A stretch of 34,666 nt of DNA from Carex sylvatica (Eukaryota; Streptophyta; Magnoliopsida; Poales; Cyperaceae): the NCBI GenBank assembly GCA_964058845.1, contig CAXKVR010000399.1, positions 1 to 34,666 of the forward strand, given 5' to 3'. Below the pieces are notes generated by a model. That model ran no database searches and was not told where the DNA came from. It saw nothing but the letters and a program-made list of their open reading frames with translations. Positions 19,540 to 29,988 of this stretch are shown here, one piece after another. Positions within the stretch are counted from its first letter, which is position 1. Each line of letters begins with the position of its first letter. Both the position numbers and the translations under genes were made by a program.

Positions 19540-19740
19540 TAGGATACTTCTATAATTAGTGATATTTTAATGGAGTCTAGATAACTCCATGACAACTATA
19601 GTCTATAAATAGGGGTATTGTTTCCCATTTTGAATCATTCAAACAAGAAAGCAAATCACACAAGCAAGCAAGTAAGAAAAGAGAGAAAGAAAGAGAACCA
19701 AAAAATGTGTTATAGTAATTTGAAGAATTAGAAAATATTT
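19540..19740 (+). promoter_or_regulatory. Promoter/LTR-like segment with TATA box, copy 2
   Basis: Diverged paralogue of 6590-6769, with an extra duplication before the TATA motif (ACTATAGTCTATAAATAGGGG, 19596-19616). It reads through into GAAGAATTAGAAAATATTT, showing the sequence that should follow where the left arm instead breaks at 6769. It lies 3' of BAHD copy A and points towards it, so it is not that gene's promoter. Confidence 0.5.
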
Positions 19741-20169
19741 AATAGTAGAGATGTGATTGTAAAATATTGAAAACATATTCAATTGCAAAATATTAGAACC
19801 GATCAGTTGGAATTGCATATGGGGTATTAAAGATGGCCAAATTAACCATATCATTTTGGTTTGACAGCTGGTGTGGGACACCAATTGTGACCAGTTAACT
19901 AAAACAAATTGACTTGAGCAAATTGACTACTTTTCTAAAAAAGCCTATATTCATTTTGGTTTGTTTTAAAAAAAAAAGAAACGAAATTATAAAAATATAA
20001 TTACTCCAACATTGATGTGAAGACAAGAAATTGCACTCATAAAAGACAATTTAAGATACATATTAATCAATTTTATTTTCAAAGCCGGTAGAAGTAATTT
20101 CCTCAAGCTCCTCCTTTCTGAGTCGCATAAAAATGCATGGCCGAGTAACTCGGGTGAAAATAGGCTCGT
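19741..20169. other. 3' flank of BAHD copy A
   Basis: No gene. On the minus strand it matches the 3' flank of BAHD copy B (23929-24046 and, after the insertion, 25101-25690), including GGTGTCCCA and CAGCTGTCAAACCAAAATGA. The two acyltransferase copies were thus duplicated as DNA together with more than 500 bp of flank. Confidence 0.8.
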
Positions 20170-21570
20170 TCATAGCCGACTCCAATACGAGTCGGCCGAT
20201 CTGACTTGGAATCGGTCGAGTTTCGGAACCATATAAATTAAACTTTCCATCTCTTCATTAAACCTTGCCATTGCGGGCTCAGGTAAGCACATCGGTACAA
20301 CCACGACTTCTTCACCGACGCTGCTTTTAAAGCTCTTGAAGAAGGTCACAACCCAAGATAATAGCTTCACATCGTACATCCCGGCCCCCCAGCCGAAATC
20401 AAAGGTTTGAATACCAGCACGGGTCAGATCAGATACCATGAATGTCCTGGCAAGCATAAATGGGGGCCGTTCTCTTTGCACCACCATATCGGCCAGTGAC
20501 TGTATGAAATCACTTGATGTGGCCTCTGCCTTTGCTTCCTTGACCAATTTCAATGCATACTCGAGTTGGCTAGAACACAACTTCCTGGCTTTACTAAATG
20601 CCACGGCACGTGCAACTGCATTTCCGTAGAAGCCAGTCGGTAGTGGCGGGACCATTTTCTCCCTTGAATTCACCGCAAACAGCACGCGGACTTCAAAGTC
20701 TGAATTATAATCTAGTGAAATAGTGCGGCTTCTCCAAATGGCAGCGGTAAGGAGCTCAAATCAGCTAACATGAGACATTGGCTTGAGTGATTGCACATGC
20801 TGTCGCAAAGCTGAGATCTCCTTGGGACCAAAGAAGAAGGTTCGGTGCATAAGGTTTGCGGGCGGAGTCTTTCGTATCATGTCATACTCCGCTTGAGTTG
20901 CATCTTCTATTGGCTCGTACTCCCAGTTCATGTGACTGGGGACTGGTGGGTCTCGTGCAAGTAGAAGGTGACGGTCCCACACAGGAAGTACACTCGGTTG
21001 TTTGGCGCCACGTGCCAACTCGCAGATGGCGGTTAGAAATTGCGCAATACCAGGCGCATCTGCAATGATGTGGCATATCTTCACCTCCAAGGTGAACCCA
21101 CCACATTTAAAGCGCATCACTTGCATATACAGCAATGGCTGGTCGACGACTCGTGGGCCCATGACTGAATCAAATTGCAGCTGATCAATAAAAGATAATG
21201 GCTGTGTAATTGGGTCTCCTAGGTACTCAAGAGGCACATCTGCATCTTCCTCGACAAACATCACACCCTCTTCGATGCAATCTACAACCAGCTTGCCATC
21301 GGGCTGTTCCCTCAGCCGGCCAGCGATTGGATAGTAATATACCAGTGCCTTTGCCAGGGCTGCCTTGATGACATTGGCTGGGTCGTTGCCTCCATTTGAG
21401 GGATCGGCACGGTATAAATACATGTTTGATGGGTAATATCGCAAACTAGTCTGATCATCATTGTCTGACAGAGATTTTACCTCATGAGGCATCGGCTTTG
21501 CCGGAGCAATGACCTCTGGCTTCTTAAGTTTGACATTGAAGGAAATGTTTGAACGAAGAATAGATGTCAT
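20170..21570 (-). pseudogene. BAHD acyltransferase, copy A: full length but for one in-frame TGA
   Basis: BAHD enzymes move an acyl group from CoA to an alcohol or amine in the cytosol. The front, with [10 protein letters not shown] and FKCGGF, resembles the benzyl-alcohol/methanol acyltransferase group. The reading frame runs 466 codons from the ATG at 21570 to TAG at 20170, the normal length. Catalytic HxxxD is H167-IIA-D171; DFGWG is at 391-395; a GFYGNA motif is present. The only break is TGA at 20761-20763 (codon 270), where Ser is expected before FELLTAAIWR. No frameshift elsewhere. No intron after Gln150, where copy B has a GT-type donor. Either a very young pseudogene or a sequencing error in a working gene. 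Substrate cannot be told. Confidence 0.9.
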
Positions 21571-21664
21571 TGAAAAATTGTTGTTTAATTAGCTTAAGGC
21601 CCAAGAGATAATAACAAAGTTTAACTTCGGTAATTTGGCGGGTTGTCACGGAGAAAAAGGGAAA

Positions 21665-21860
21665 ATCACAAATAGATCCTCATAATTTCACTTTTTTTAA
21701 TAAGTGAAAGGAGCGGATAGCTAGATCAATTAATGTTGTTCTTTTTAATTTGAAAGATGTTTCTTATTTTATTTTAAAGTAGAAATAAAAAATAGACCCT
21801 CATAATTTTACTTTTTTGAATAAGTGAAAGGAGCGGATAGCTAGATGAATTAATATTGTT
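21665..21860. repeat. Two-unit direct repeat
   Basis: Units start AATAGA(T/C)CCTCATAATTT and end TAATRTTGTT. They contain the identical stretch AAGTGAAAGGAGCGGATAGC and are about 120 bases apart, with a handful of substitutions. Confidence 0.85.
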
Positions 21861-21936
21861 GTAATTTTTAAAAATACCATAATTAAAAAAAATAAACCAG
21901 ATAATCATGATTTCTGAAAATTTTGAATTTTGACAC

Positions 21937-22016
21937 GGCCGCATCCCGTAGATGCGGCCACTTTTTTTGTGGTCGTATCTAGGGGATGCGGACCATAAAT
22001 AGAAGGCCGCATCCCC
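21937..22016. repeat. GC-rich palindromic cluster (GCATCCC repeats)
   Basis: GGCCGCATC followed five bases later by GATGCGGCC makes a strong hairpin. GGGGATGCGG and GGCCGCATCCCC follow within 60 bases. This is a local GC island in AT-rich DNA. Confidence 0.85.
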
Positions 22017-22624
22017 TTTTTTCTTTTTCTTTTTTTGTTTCCTTCATATTGAACTGCCGCAGGAGGAAAAAAGGGGCCCACAACCCAGCAAATGTCATCA
22101 AGACAGCCCTGGCAAAGGCACTGGTGTACTACTATCCGATCGCTGGCCGGCTGAGGGAACAACCCAATGGCAAGCTGGTCGTGGATTGCATTGGAGAAGG
22201 GACATTAATGTTTGTGGAGGCAGATGCAGATGTGCCGCTTGAGTACCTAGGAGACCTAATTACACAGCCATTACATTTTATTGATCAGCTGCAATTTGAT
22301 TCAGAACTCATGGGCCCAGGAGTCGTCCACCAGCCATTGCTGTATATTCAGGTGAAAGGCTAGCTGGGTCAGTGTAAAATCAATTATCCTATATATTTCC
22401 TGTCTAAAATTTGCTTCTGTATATATGAGACTTAATTATTTTACACTTCATTTACCTTTTAATTTGGTCCTTCTGAAATTACAATAAAGACTTGCATATT
22501 TAATTCCCCATTCCTGAAAAAAAAAGTATTCTAGTATTTACTATGCATGCTGCTTTTATTAATTATTATATAAGTTAATAATTTGATGGTTGCCCTCCTA
22601 AAGTTCCTATATAGAGAGAGGGGG

Positions 22625-23069
22625 GTTGGCTACTATGCTTATATAAGCATATCTTCACATATACTTATATAAGCATATCTCCACATATACTTATAACTCA
22701 TTTTTGTGTTTTCAATGTCCAAATAGTCGATCTGAACCGTTATATGTGATCTCTATATTGAAATGTGCTTAGAGATCAAATTTTACATTTTTGTGAATTG
22801 TTTTACTATTTATTAAGCCACTTTGAAAATCACTGATCCAACAGTGGCTTCTGATTTTACTGTTTTGTTAAGCCACCGTTGAATTAACGATTTTCAAAGT
22901 GGCTTAATAAATAGTAAACAAATTTAGAAAAATGTAAAATTTGGTCTCCAAACACATTTTAATATAGAGATCACATCTAACGATTCAGATCGACCATTTG
23001 AATATTAGAAACACAAAAATGAGTTATAAGCATATGTAGGGATATGCTTATATAAGAATAGTAGCCAAC
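22625..23069. mobile_element. 445-bp GTTGGCTAC fold-back MITE, complete
   Basis: Terminal inverted repeats GTTGGCTACTATGCTTATAT at the left and GTTGGCTACTATTCTTATAT on the opposite strand at the right, with complementarity continuing to the centre (AAGCCACTTTGAAAATC and GATTTTCAAAGTGGCTT). Non-coding. It lies in the former intron of BAHD copy B. Relatives are truncated at 5631-5938 and in the right arm. Confidence 0.88.
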
Positions 23070-23565
23070 TTTTATATATATATATATAGACATGGGACTA
23101 AAGAAGATGCAACTCAAGTGGAGTATGACATGGGACTAAAGACTCAACCCGCAAATTTACCTTGTGCACCGATCCTTTTTCTATGGTCCCAAGGAGATCC
23201 TTCTTCTATGGGACTAAGGACTTCTACGGCAATGCATTTACACGTGCCGCAGCAATTAGTAAAGCCGGGAGGCGGGAAGTTATGTTCTAGCCCACTTGAC
23301 TATGCTTTGAAATTGGTCAAGGGGCAGAGGCCACATCAAGTGATTTCATACAATCACTGGCAGATATGCTGGCGCAAAGGGTACTGCCCCGATTTATGGT
23401 TGCCAGGACATTCGTGGTATCTGATGTGACCCGTGCTGGTATTCACAGTGTTATTTCGGTTGGGGGAACGGGATGTATGTTGCGAAGCTAGTCTCTTGGG
23501 TTTTGACCTTCTACACCAGCTTTAAAAACAGCATCGGTGAAGAAATCCTGGTCGTACCGATGTGC

Positions 23566-23806
23566 AGCAGGGGTGTAAACGAGCTGGCTCGGGCCGAGCT
23601 AGGCCTTAGCTCGGCTCGTTTATTTTGGCCTGAGCCTGGACTGAGCGAGCTGGACCTAGGTCATCCGAGTCAAAAACTCCTGGCTCGCTCGTGACAAGCC
23701 AGCTCGAGCTAGCTCGCGAGCTGACGAGCTGATTTGTTAACAGTTAAGTCCATCACCGAGCGGGCTAGAGCTGAACCACGAGCCGCGAGCTTTTTTGACA
23801 GCCCTA
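23566..23806. mobile_element. hAT-type MITE inserted in BAHD copy B exon
   Basis: Bracketed by GATGTGC (23559-23565 and 23807-23813), present once in copy A. It starts with CAGGGGTGTAAACGAGC and ends GACAGCCCTA, imperfect inverted repeats. The interior is rich in GAGCTxGCTCG-type repeats. About 241 bp, no coding capacity. Confidence 0.87.
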
Positions 23807-24046
23807 GATGTGCTTACCTGAGCCTGCCTGCAATGGCAAGGTTTAAACAAGAGATGGAAAGTTTAATTTATCTGAAACTCGACCGATTCCAAGTCATATC
23901 GGCCAACTCATATCGGAATCGGCTATGAACGAGCCTATTATCACCCGAGTTACTCGGCCATGCATTTTTATGCGACTCAGAATGGAGCTTGAGGAATTTA
24001 CTTGTACCGGCTTTGAAAATAAAATTGATTAATATGTATTTTAAAT

Positions 24047-25101
24047 AGGGTTGCTAATGATTAAGGTTCGGCTCAAATTCGGCTCGGCTCAATTAGAGAA
24101 GCAAAATGATTTGGCTCTTAACTCGGCTTGGTTCGGCTCATGTAAACACTTGGGTCGACTCGACTCAGCTCACGAGCTCGCAAACCAGCTCGCGAGCCGA
24201 CTGATAATAGTATTAGAAAATGTAGTCAACATTCAAAATGTTGTATTACAAACAAGCAACAAATTTTTCCTCGCTGAATATTCTTTATAGCTTTCTGATA
24301 TGGTAGAGAATCCAATAGATAAGAATTTTCATTTCTCCCCTTGCATCATTACATTGATATTTTAATCCAGCTTATAAAAGAAACTTTAAGTTTCAAAATA
24401 CAATCCATAAATCTTATGTATGCTCTCTAATATTTTGTGTTTTGAAAACGGTGAAGAAAAAAACAGAGACAGTAAAATTGAGCTGAAAATGATCGAATTA
24501 GAAAAAAGAAAAAAAAGTAAAGAAATAACATTCACTAATTGAAATATGTATCTATTAGACACTTTATTTAATGAATTTTTTTTTTTTTGGGCCAAAAGTT
24601 TTTTTTCAGAGGTTGTGGTCAATGACAATAATACTCAGTTTGTAAAATATTAGCAGGTTGTTGTTTCTAAAGCTCAATTTTAGACATGATTTAAAGTTCC
24701 GTGAGGAAAAAACAATAGTTTAATTTGATGACGGAGTCCACTATTCTTTACATTATATACCATATATTTGCATGCTTCTTCGAATGTTGAAAAAGATTGG
24801 AAATGGGATTCAGGTGACGAGCACGGCATTAATTGCAATTTTTAATTTCTAGTTGAGTAGTGACGAGCTAATTTGATAAAATTTAGTTAATAGTTTAAAA
24901 ATATGAATCGGCTCGCGAGCTCGTGAGTCGAGCCAAATCGAGCTAAGTGTTTACATGAGCCGAGTTGAGCCGAGTTTTTTCTTTCAAAATCGAGCCGAGT
25001 TGAGTTTGAACTTTTTTTCAGTTTTGAGTTCAATTCGTTATGAAATATTGAGCCGCTCAACTCATTAATTTGCGAGCCGGCTCAACTCATTAGCAGCCCT
25101 C
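24047..25101. mobile_element. 1.05-kb non-autonomous DNA transposon with AGGG(T/C)TGCTAATGA ends
   Basis: The left end AGGGTTGCTAATGA and the complemented right end AGGGCTGCTAATGA differ at one base. Flanks ATTTTAAAT (24038-24046) and ATTTTAAGT (25102-25110) look like a slightly decayed 8-9-bp duplication. The paralogous flank of BAHD copy A at about 20061 is uninterrupted. Subterminal GGCTCGGCTC/GAGCCGAGTT repeats occur at both ends. No transposase seen in the AT-rich interior. Confidence 0.85.
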
Positions 25102-25690
25102 ATTTTAAGTTGTCTTTATGAGTGTAATTTCTTGTCTTCACATCAATGTTGGAGTAATTATATTTTAATAATTTCGTTCCTTTTTTTTTAATACAAACCA
25201 AGTTTTTTTTTAAAATAAATCCGACTGTTTGATTTGATTCGGTCGATTCCATCTTATTCCGATTCCATGATCAAGTAATTAATCAATTCAGCTTCTGTGT
25301 TTTTTTTTTAGTTTTTTATAAAAGTAGTCATAATTATATTGCTCAAGTCAATTAGTTTTTTTTTATAAAAGTAGTCAATTTGCTCAAGTCAATTTGTTTT
25401 TTATAAAAGTAGTCAATTTGTTTTAGTTAACAGGTCCCAATTGGTGTCCCAACCAGCTGTCAAACCAAAATGATATTGTTGGTGCATGCCATTATTAGGA
25501 TCGAGACACTTAATTTGGTTAACAGGTCACAATTGGTGTCCCAACCAGCTGTCAAACCAAAATGATATGGTTTGGCCATCTTTAATACCCCATGTGCAAT
25601 TCCAACTGAATATGGTTCTAATAGTTTGCAATTGAATATGTTTTCAATATTTTACAATCACATCTCTACTATTAAATATTTTCTAATCCT
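25102..25690. other. 3' flank of BAHD copy B, no gene
   Basis: Diverged inverted match to 19741-20061. It contains local tandem duplications: a TTTTTATAAAAGTAGTCA unit two to three times (25312-25420), and GGTCxCAATTGGTGTCCCAA with CAGCTGTCAAACCAAAATGA twice (25433-25473 and 25525-25566). Confidence 0.8.
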
Positions 25691-25870
25691 TCAAATTACT
25701 ATAACACATTGTTTGATTCTCTTTCTTTCTCTCTTTTCTTGCTTGCTTGCTTGTGTGATTTGCTTTCTTGTTTGAATGATTCAAAATGGGAAACAATACC
25801 CCTATTTATAGTTGTCATGGAGTTACCTAGACTCCACTAAAATATCACTAATTATAGAAGTATCCTAATC
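25691..25870 (-). promoter_or_regulatory. Promoter/LTR-like segment with TATA box, copy 3
   Basis: Exact mirror of 6590-6769. Here the sequence runs on past the breakpoint (25690 downwards) into GGATTAGAAAATATTTAATAG, as in the 19.7-kb copy, which marks this as the unbroken arrangement. Confidence 0.5.
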
Positions 25871-26264
25871 AAGGATGGAGCTAGGATTTTCATCAGAGAA
25901 TGATAAAAAATTATCAATTTTTTACTTTATATCTCTTACTGTCAGCAATTGAACTACATGAAACTTTATCAATTCTATTTAAGAAAGCTAACCTAAAATA
26001 AGCCGCGACGTATTAACTCTAAGAAAATTAAAATTAAAATAAGTCTCTTTAAGCAAGCTGACTTGGTGTTTCTATTAACTTCTACAAATCAATTAAAAAA
26101 TTTTAAGTTGACTGACTGCTACCAAAAATCGGATCACTGTGAACAAGAGACTACAATCATAATAAGGTATTTCAGACTACCTTTGTGATAATGCAGAGAC
26201 TGTTGCTTGAATGCAGAGAGAGAGAGCATCTGGCAAGAGAGGCAGCGACTGAGCGACTCAATAT

Positions 26265-26468
26265 TTCAAAACAGTGCCACCGTTGAATCAGCGATTTTCA
26301 AAGTGGCTTAATAAATAGTAAAAAAATTCAGAAAAATATAAAATTTGATCTCCAAGCACATATTAATATGGAGAACAAGATGAACGATTCAGATCAACTT
26401 TTTGAATTTTGAAATTTCAAATTTGGGCCGGTAGCACTTCGGCTTATATGCTACCAAAAGCATATTAG

Positions 26469-26519
<51 letters not shown>

Positions 26520-26829
26520 GGGTTGGCTATTATGCTTATATAAGCATATCTCCACATATGCTTATAACTCATTTTTGTGTTTTCAATATTCAAATGGTCG
26601 ATCTGAACCGTTATATGTGATCTATATATTGAAATGTGTTTGGAGACCAAATTTTACATTTTTCTGAATTTTTTTACTATTTATTAAGCCACTTTGAAAA
26701 TCGCTGATTCAACGGTGACTTCTGATTTTACTGTTTTGTTAAGCCACCGTTGGATTAGCGATTTTCAAATTGGCCTAATAAATAGTAAAAAAAATCAGAA
26801 AAATATAAAATTTGGTCTCCAAGCACATT
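26265..26829. mobile_element. MITE pair with palindromic microsatellite, mirrored copy
   Basis: Reverse complement of 5631-6195: the truncated GTTGGCTA MITE (26522-26829), the (CT)n(AT)n(AG)n palindrome (26470-26521) and the second MITE half (26265-26469). Confidence 0.75.
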
Positions 26830-27159
26830 TTGTTTTCCCTCTTCTCTCATTAATTTACATCAGTACCAACGAAATGACATTTTTTTATACCCACACTGTT
26901 AAGCAATTATATTTACGCGGTTGAAATAGATTCTAATAGTGTTTGTTGAGAGGATACAAACAGATCTTGAGCTATATATATATGGTTCGAGAATGACATT
27001 ACTTCCGAAGAAATGTCAAGCAAAATAGGTCATGGATAAAGTATGTAAATTAGTTATTCCTCTCTGGTACATGTTAATTACATTCTTATTTAGAATTCTC
27101 AACATTTCAGCAATTTTTCTCATTTAATATATATTTGATTAGATAAAATATATATCCAT

Positions 27160-27372
27160 TTATTTATGAGAAGTTATTAGTGTGGATGGGGCTGGACCCG
27201 GTGAAGTTGGCTTGAAACCAACATTAATCAAATCCCTTAATAGTTGCTGAGGTGTCGTCATTAACTCATTATATTCATCCATATATAGCCAATTAAATAA
27301 TGCATTAATTGTGCTGTTCTCTTGAGAAATGTCCAAGCGGACATTGGTGCAATGAATCATTTCATATTTCAC
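27160..27372 (-). CDS. Small ORF with CEP-like C-terminus, mirrored copy (hypothetical)
   Basis: Identical to the ORF at 5088-5300 because it lies in the inverted-repeat arm. The same doubts apply: no signal peptide and no recognised domain. Identity between the arms says nothing about selection. Confidence 0.35.
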   Translation of the reverse strand: MKYEMIHCTNVRLDISQENSTINALFNWLYMDEYNELMTTPQQLLRDLINVGFKPTSPGPAPSTLITSHK

Positions 27373-28111
27373 AGCCTCTAGCCTCTCTAGAGTCTAGACA
27401 TCCAAAACAGTATTGGTACAAATAGTTCACTGAAAAAATGCTTTTATTTTTCATTTTCGGAATGTTAACTTTTTATTGATTAATTTAGAACTTGCTTAAC
27501 TAGTAATCAAATTTAATAATTTATTGATATATTAATAAAAAAAAATGTGTGTACAAGAGCTCAAATTTTTTTTTTCGTCCCGAGCTTCAAAATCTTCAGG
27601 ACCGACCCTATTAATGCAGTGAAGAAAATATGCATGAGACAAGTTAGGCAGCTCATTAACAAGACGTACGGCTATTGATTTAATTAACATGTGTTTATGT
27701 AATTTACTTTTAGTTCTAAGCATATATAACAAACATGCAAGGCCAACGTTTCTCTTTCACATTCCAAACTAACGACATAAATTATGTAATTTTTAAACGC
27801 TAGCTCTTGGTCTTGTATCGGTATTCATATACTGACTCCGCTTGATTTCTCTATCCATTGCTCAGTATGCATATTACTTGAACGCTCATATATATATATA
27901 TATATAAAGGTTGGCTAATATCAAATCGATTGTTTCTGAGGTGCAACTAAGTTGTTTTTCAAGTTTCAAAGTTTAAAAAAATCAATCCAAACCGTTAGAT
28001 GTGATCTCTATATTAAAACGTGCTTTGGGACCAAATTTTATAATTTTTTATAATTTTTTTACTATTTATTAAGCTACTTTGAAAATCGCTGATCTGGAGA
28101 CTTAACAAAAT

Positions 28112-28156
<45 letters not shown>

Positions 28157-28159
<3 letters not shown>

Positions 28160-28514
28160 CAAAGCTAGGGTGTGATGTGCTCACCAAGAAAATTTGGTAA
28201 GCACAACTTCAAAAGTATATCGGATCGATGTCAAACGCCGAATTCAAACTGTTGAAATTCATATACTTCATGAGTGATGCATATACATGCAAAATTTTGA
28301 AAGTTTCGAGTTTCAACGTCAAACGCCGAATCCAAACCGCTTGACCGTGTAGCAAATAAACTCGATACTTTCAAAATTTTGCATGTACATGCATCACTCA
28401 TGAAGTACATGAATTTCAACGGTTTGAATTCGGCGTTTGAAGTCGATCCGATGAACTTTTGGAGTTGTGCTCACCAAACTCTCTTGGTGAGCACATCACA
28501 CCCTAGCTTTACTC
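28157..28514. mobile_element. 358-bp fold-back MITE in a TA repeat, mirrored copy
   Basis: Reverse complement of 3946-4303, flanked by (AT)n at 28117-28156 and 28515-28534. Confidence 0.88.
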
Positions 28515-28534
28515 ACATATATATATATATATAT

Positions 28535-29715
28535 ATTAATTTCGTTATGTATCCATATATATATAGCACATTAAATAATGCATTAATTGTGCTGTTCTCT
28601 TAAGAAATTTCCAAGCGGACATTGGTGCAATGAATGATTTCATACTTCACAGCCTCTCTGGACTCCAAGACATTAAACTCTATCGGCATGCATGGGTAAG
28701 TAATTAAAGCAGCGAAGAAAATATGAGACAAGTTACACAAGTAATTAATTACAAGACTATGGCTAATGATTTAATTATGAATACACACATATATATATTA
28801 ATTATAAGAACTCAAGCTCCTAGAATCTAAATTTTTGGCTTAATTTACTTTTAGTTCTAACCATATATAACAAACAAACAAGGCCAACGTTCTCTTTCAC
28901 ATTCGAAACCAACGACATAACTTATGTAATTTTTAAACGCTTTTGGTCTGGTATCGGTAAAAAGAGTCCGCTTAAAATGTGCTTGGAGACCAAATTTTAT
29001 ATTTTTTGAAATTATTTTACTATTTTTCATAGATTTTTAAAAATCACTGTTTTTTCAGATTTTAGTTTATTTTTTTATTATGAAAAACAGTGATATACAA
29101 AAATCCATAAAAAAATAGTAAAAAAGTTTCAAAAAATGTCCTGCCTTCATGAGTCAATTATGACAAATGATTTGGTTAATCCGTTAATGATAGAGCGTGA
29201 TATTGACTGCAATATATTTTCAATGAAAAATATCACCATGGAAACAACCGCGCGCAATAGTCAAAAGGGATATATATACATGCAATTTTCCAATTCATAA
29301 TAATTCCCTAAATCATGTTTAGACTATACGTAATTAATGCCATGCTGAATTTGTAAAAATATCAGATTACTTTACTCAAATCGATCGGGGTTTGACAGGA
29401 TATACATAAAGTACTTCAAGTAACTTTTAGTACGATGCCTGTTATCTTCAATAATCAATAGTAAAGAAAACTACAGCATTAATTATTTCAAATTGATATT
29501 GTTACTATGTTCAGGAAACCAAACAATGAAGATAGAACAAAAAATAACTCTAATGCAAATATATTTAATTTGATAATATCATAAATATCTTAGCTCTCAG
29601 GTACAGATATAAAACTAACAGAAAATTACATGAATCTCATCATACTTGATGAGAAATAAATATATAGGTAACAAATAAATAAATTAGAAAAAAGATAAAG
29701 AAAACATTCCATGGC
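28535..29715. other. Left flank of the complete copia element, no gene
   Basis: Mirror of 2745-3925: a broken CEP-block copy (28535-28990), the AT-rich hairpin (29008-29132), and unannotated AT-rich sequence up to the target duplication. Confidence 0.8.
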
Positions 29716-29720
29716 CAATA

Positions 29721-29922
29721 TGTTGAAAATAACGGCTAGTTTAGGGAATTGTAAAATAATAAATTAGGAGATATAAGTTAATAGTTGTAATTAATATGTA
29801 GTTGGTAGTTGTAACGGCTAGTTTTAGAATTCTTCTATAAATAGAGATATATGTAAACCTCAAATTAAGATTGCAATAATAAGATTGTTTTCTTACATTT
29901 ATTCTCTCTTACAAATTTAACA
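29721..29922 (+). repeat. 5' LTR
   Basis: 202 bp, TGTTGAAAATAACGG...AAATTTAACA. TATA-type box CTATAAATAG at 29835-29844, followed by an AATAATAAGA stretch near 29875 that could serve polyadenylation in the 3' LTR. Short for copia elements. Confidence 0.97.
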
Positions 29923-29940
29923 TGGTATCAGAGCCCTGAG
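29923..29940 (+). promoter_or_regulatory. Primer-binding site (initiator-Met tRNA type)
   Basis: TGGTATCAGAGCC abuts the LTR with no gap. The first 13 bases fit the plant initiator methionine tRNA 3' end; the next five (CTGAG) do not. Confidence 0.9.
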
Positions 29941-29988
29941 TGGTATCCGAAAAACCGAAAAGTGCGATAAAATTCAGCAAAAAGAAAA

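Larger units (their letters stand above)
21571..22076. other. Spacer between the two divergent BAHD copies
   Basis: No gene. It holds a direct repeat of about 75 bases (21665-21740 and 21786-21860; shared AATAAGTGAAAGGAGCGGAT) and a GC-rich palindromic cluster (21937-22016). It would contain the promoter of copy A, but I see no clear TATA box. Confidence 0.75.
22077..23928 (+). pseudogene. BAHD acyltransferase, copy B: multiply broken
   Basis: Exon 1 remnant 22077-22351 starts at [19 protein letters not shown], so the first 60 or so codons are lost, and ends at LLYIQ with a GT donor (CAG|GTGAAA). A MITE (22625-23069) fills the intron. The exon-2 start with the HxxxD motif is deleted. Homology resumes at 23104 (EDATQVEYDM), is frameshifted, loses about 240 nt between the GPKEI and FYGNA regions, is frameshifted again, and shows a Y in place of D in the DFGWG motif (VYFGWG). 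It is then split by a MITE (23566-23806) before PAMARFKQEMESLIY and the stop at 23926. Inverted relative to copy A, from which it differs at many codons. Confidence 0.93.

Noticed and set aside
20761..20763. Selenocysteine or programmed readthrough at the BAHD TGA
   Set aside because: Land plants lack the selenocysteine system, no readthrough signal is evident, and relatives have Ser here. Nonsense mutation or sequence error is simpler.
20438..21184. Several small frames on both strands within the BAHD copy
   Set aside because: Shadows of the GC-richer acyltransferase coding sequence; the main frame carries the family motifs.
24386..24628. 80-residue minus-strand frame inside the 1.05-kb transposon
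   Set aside because: Lys/Ser/Phe low complexity from AT-rich DNA; no transposase motif.
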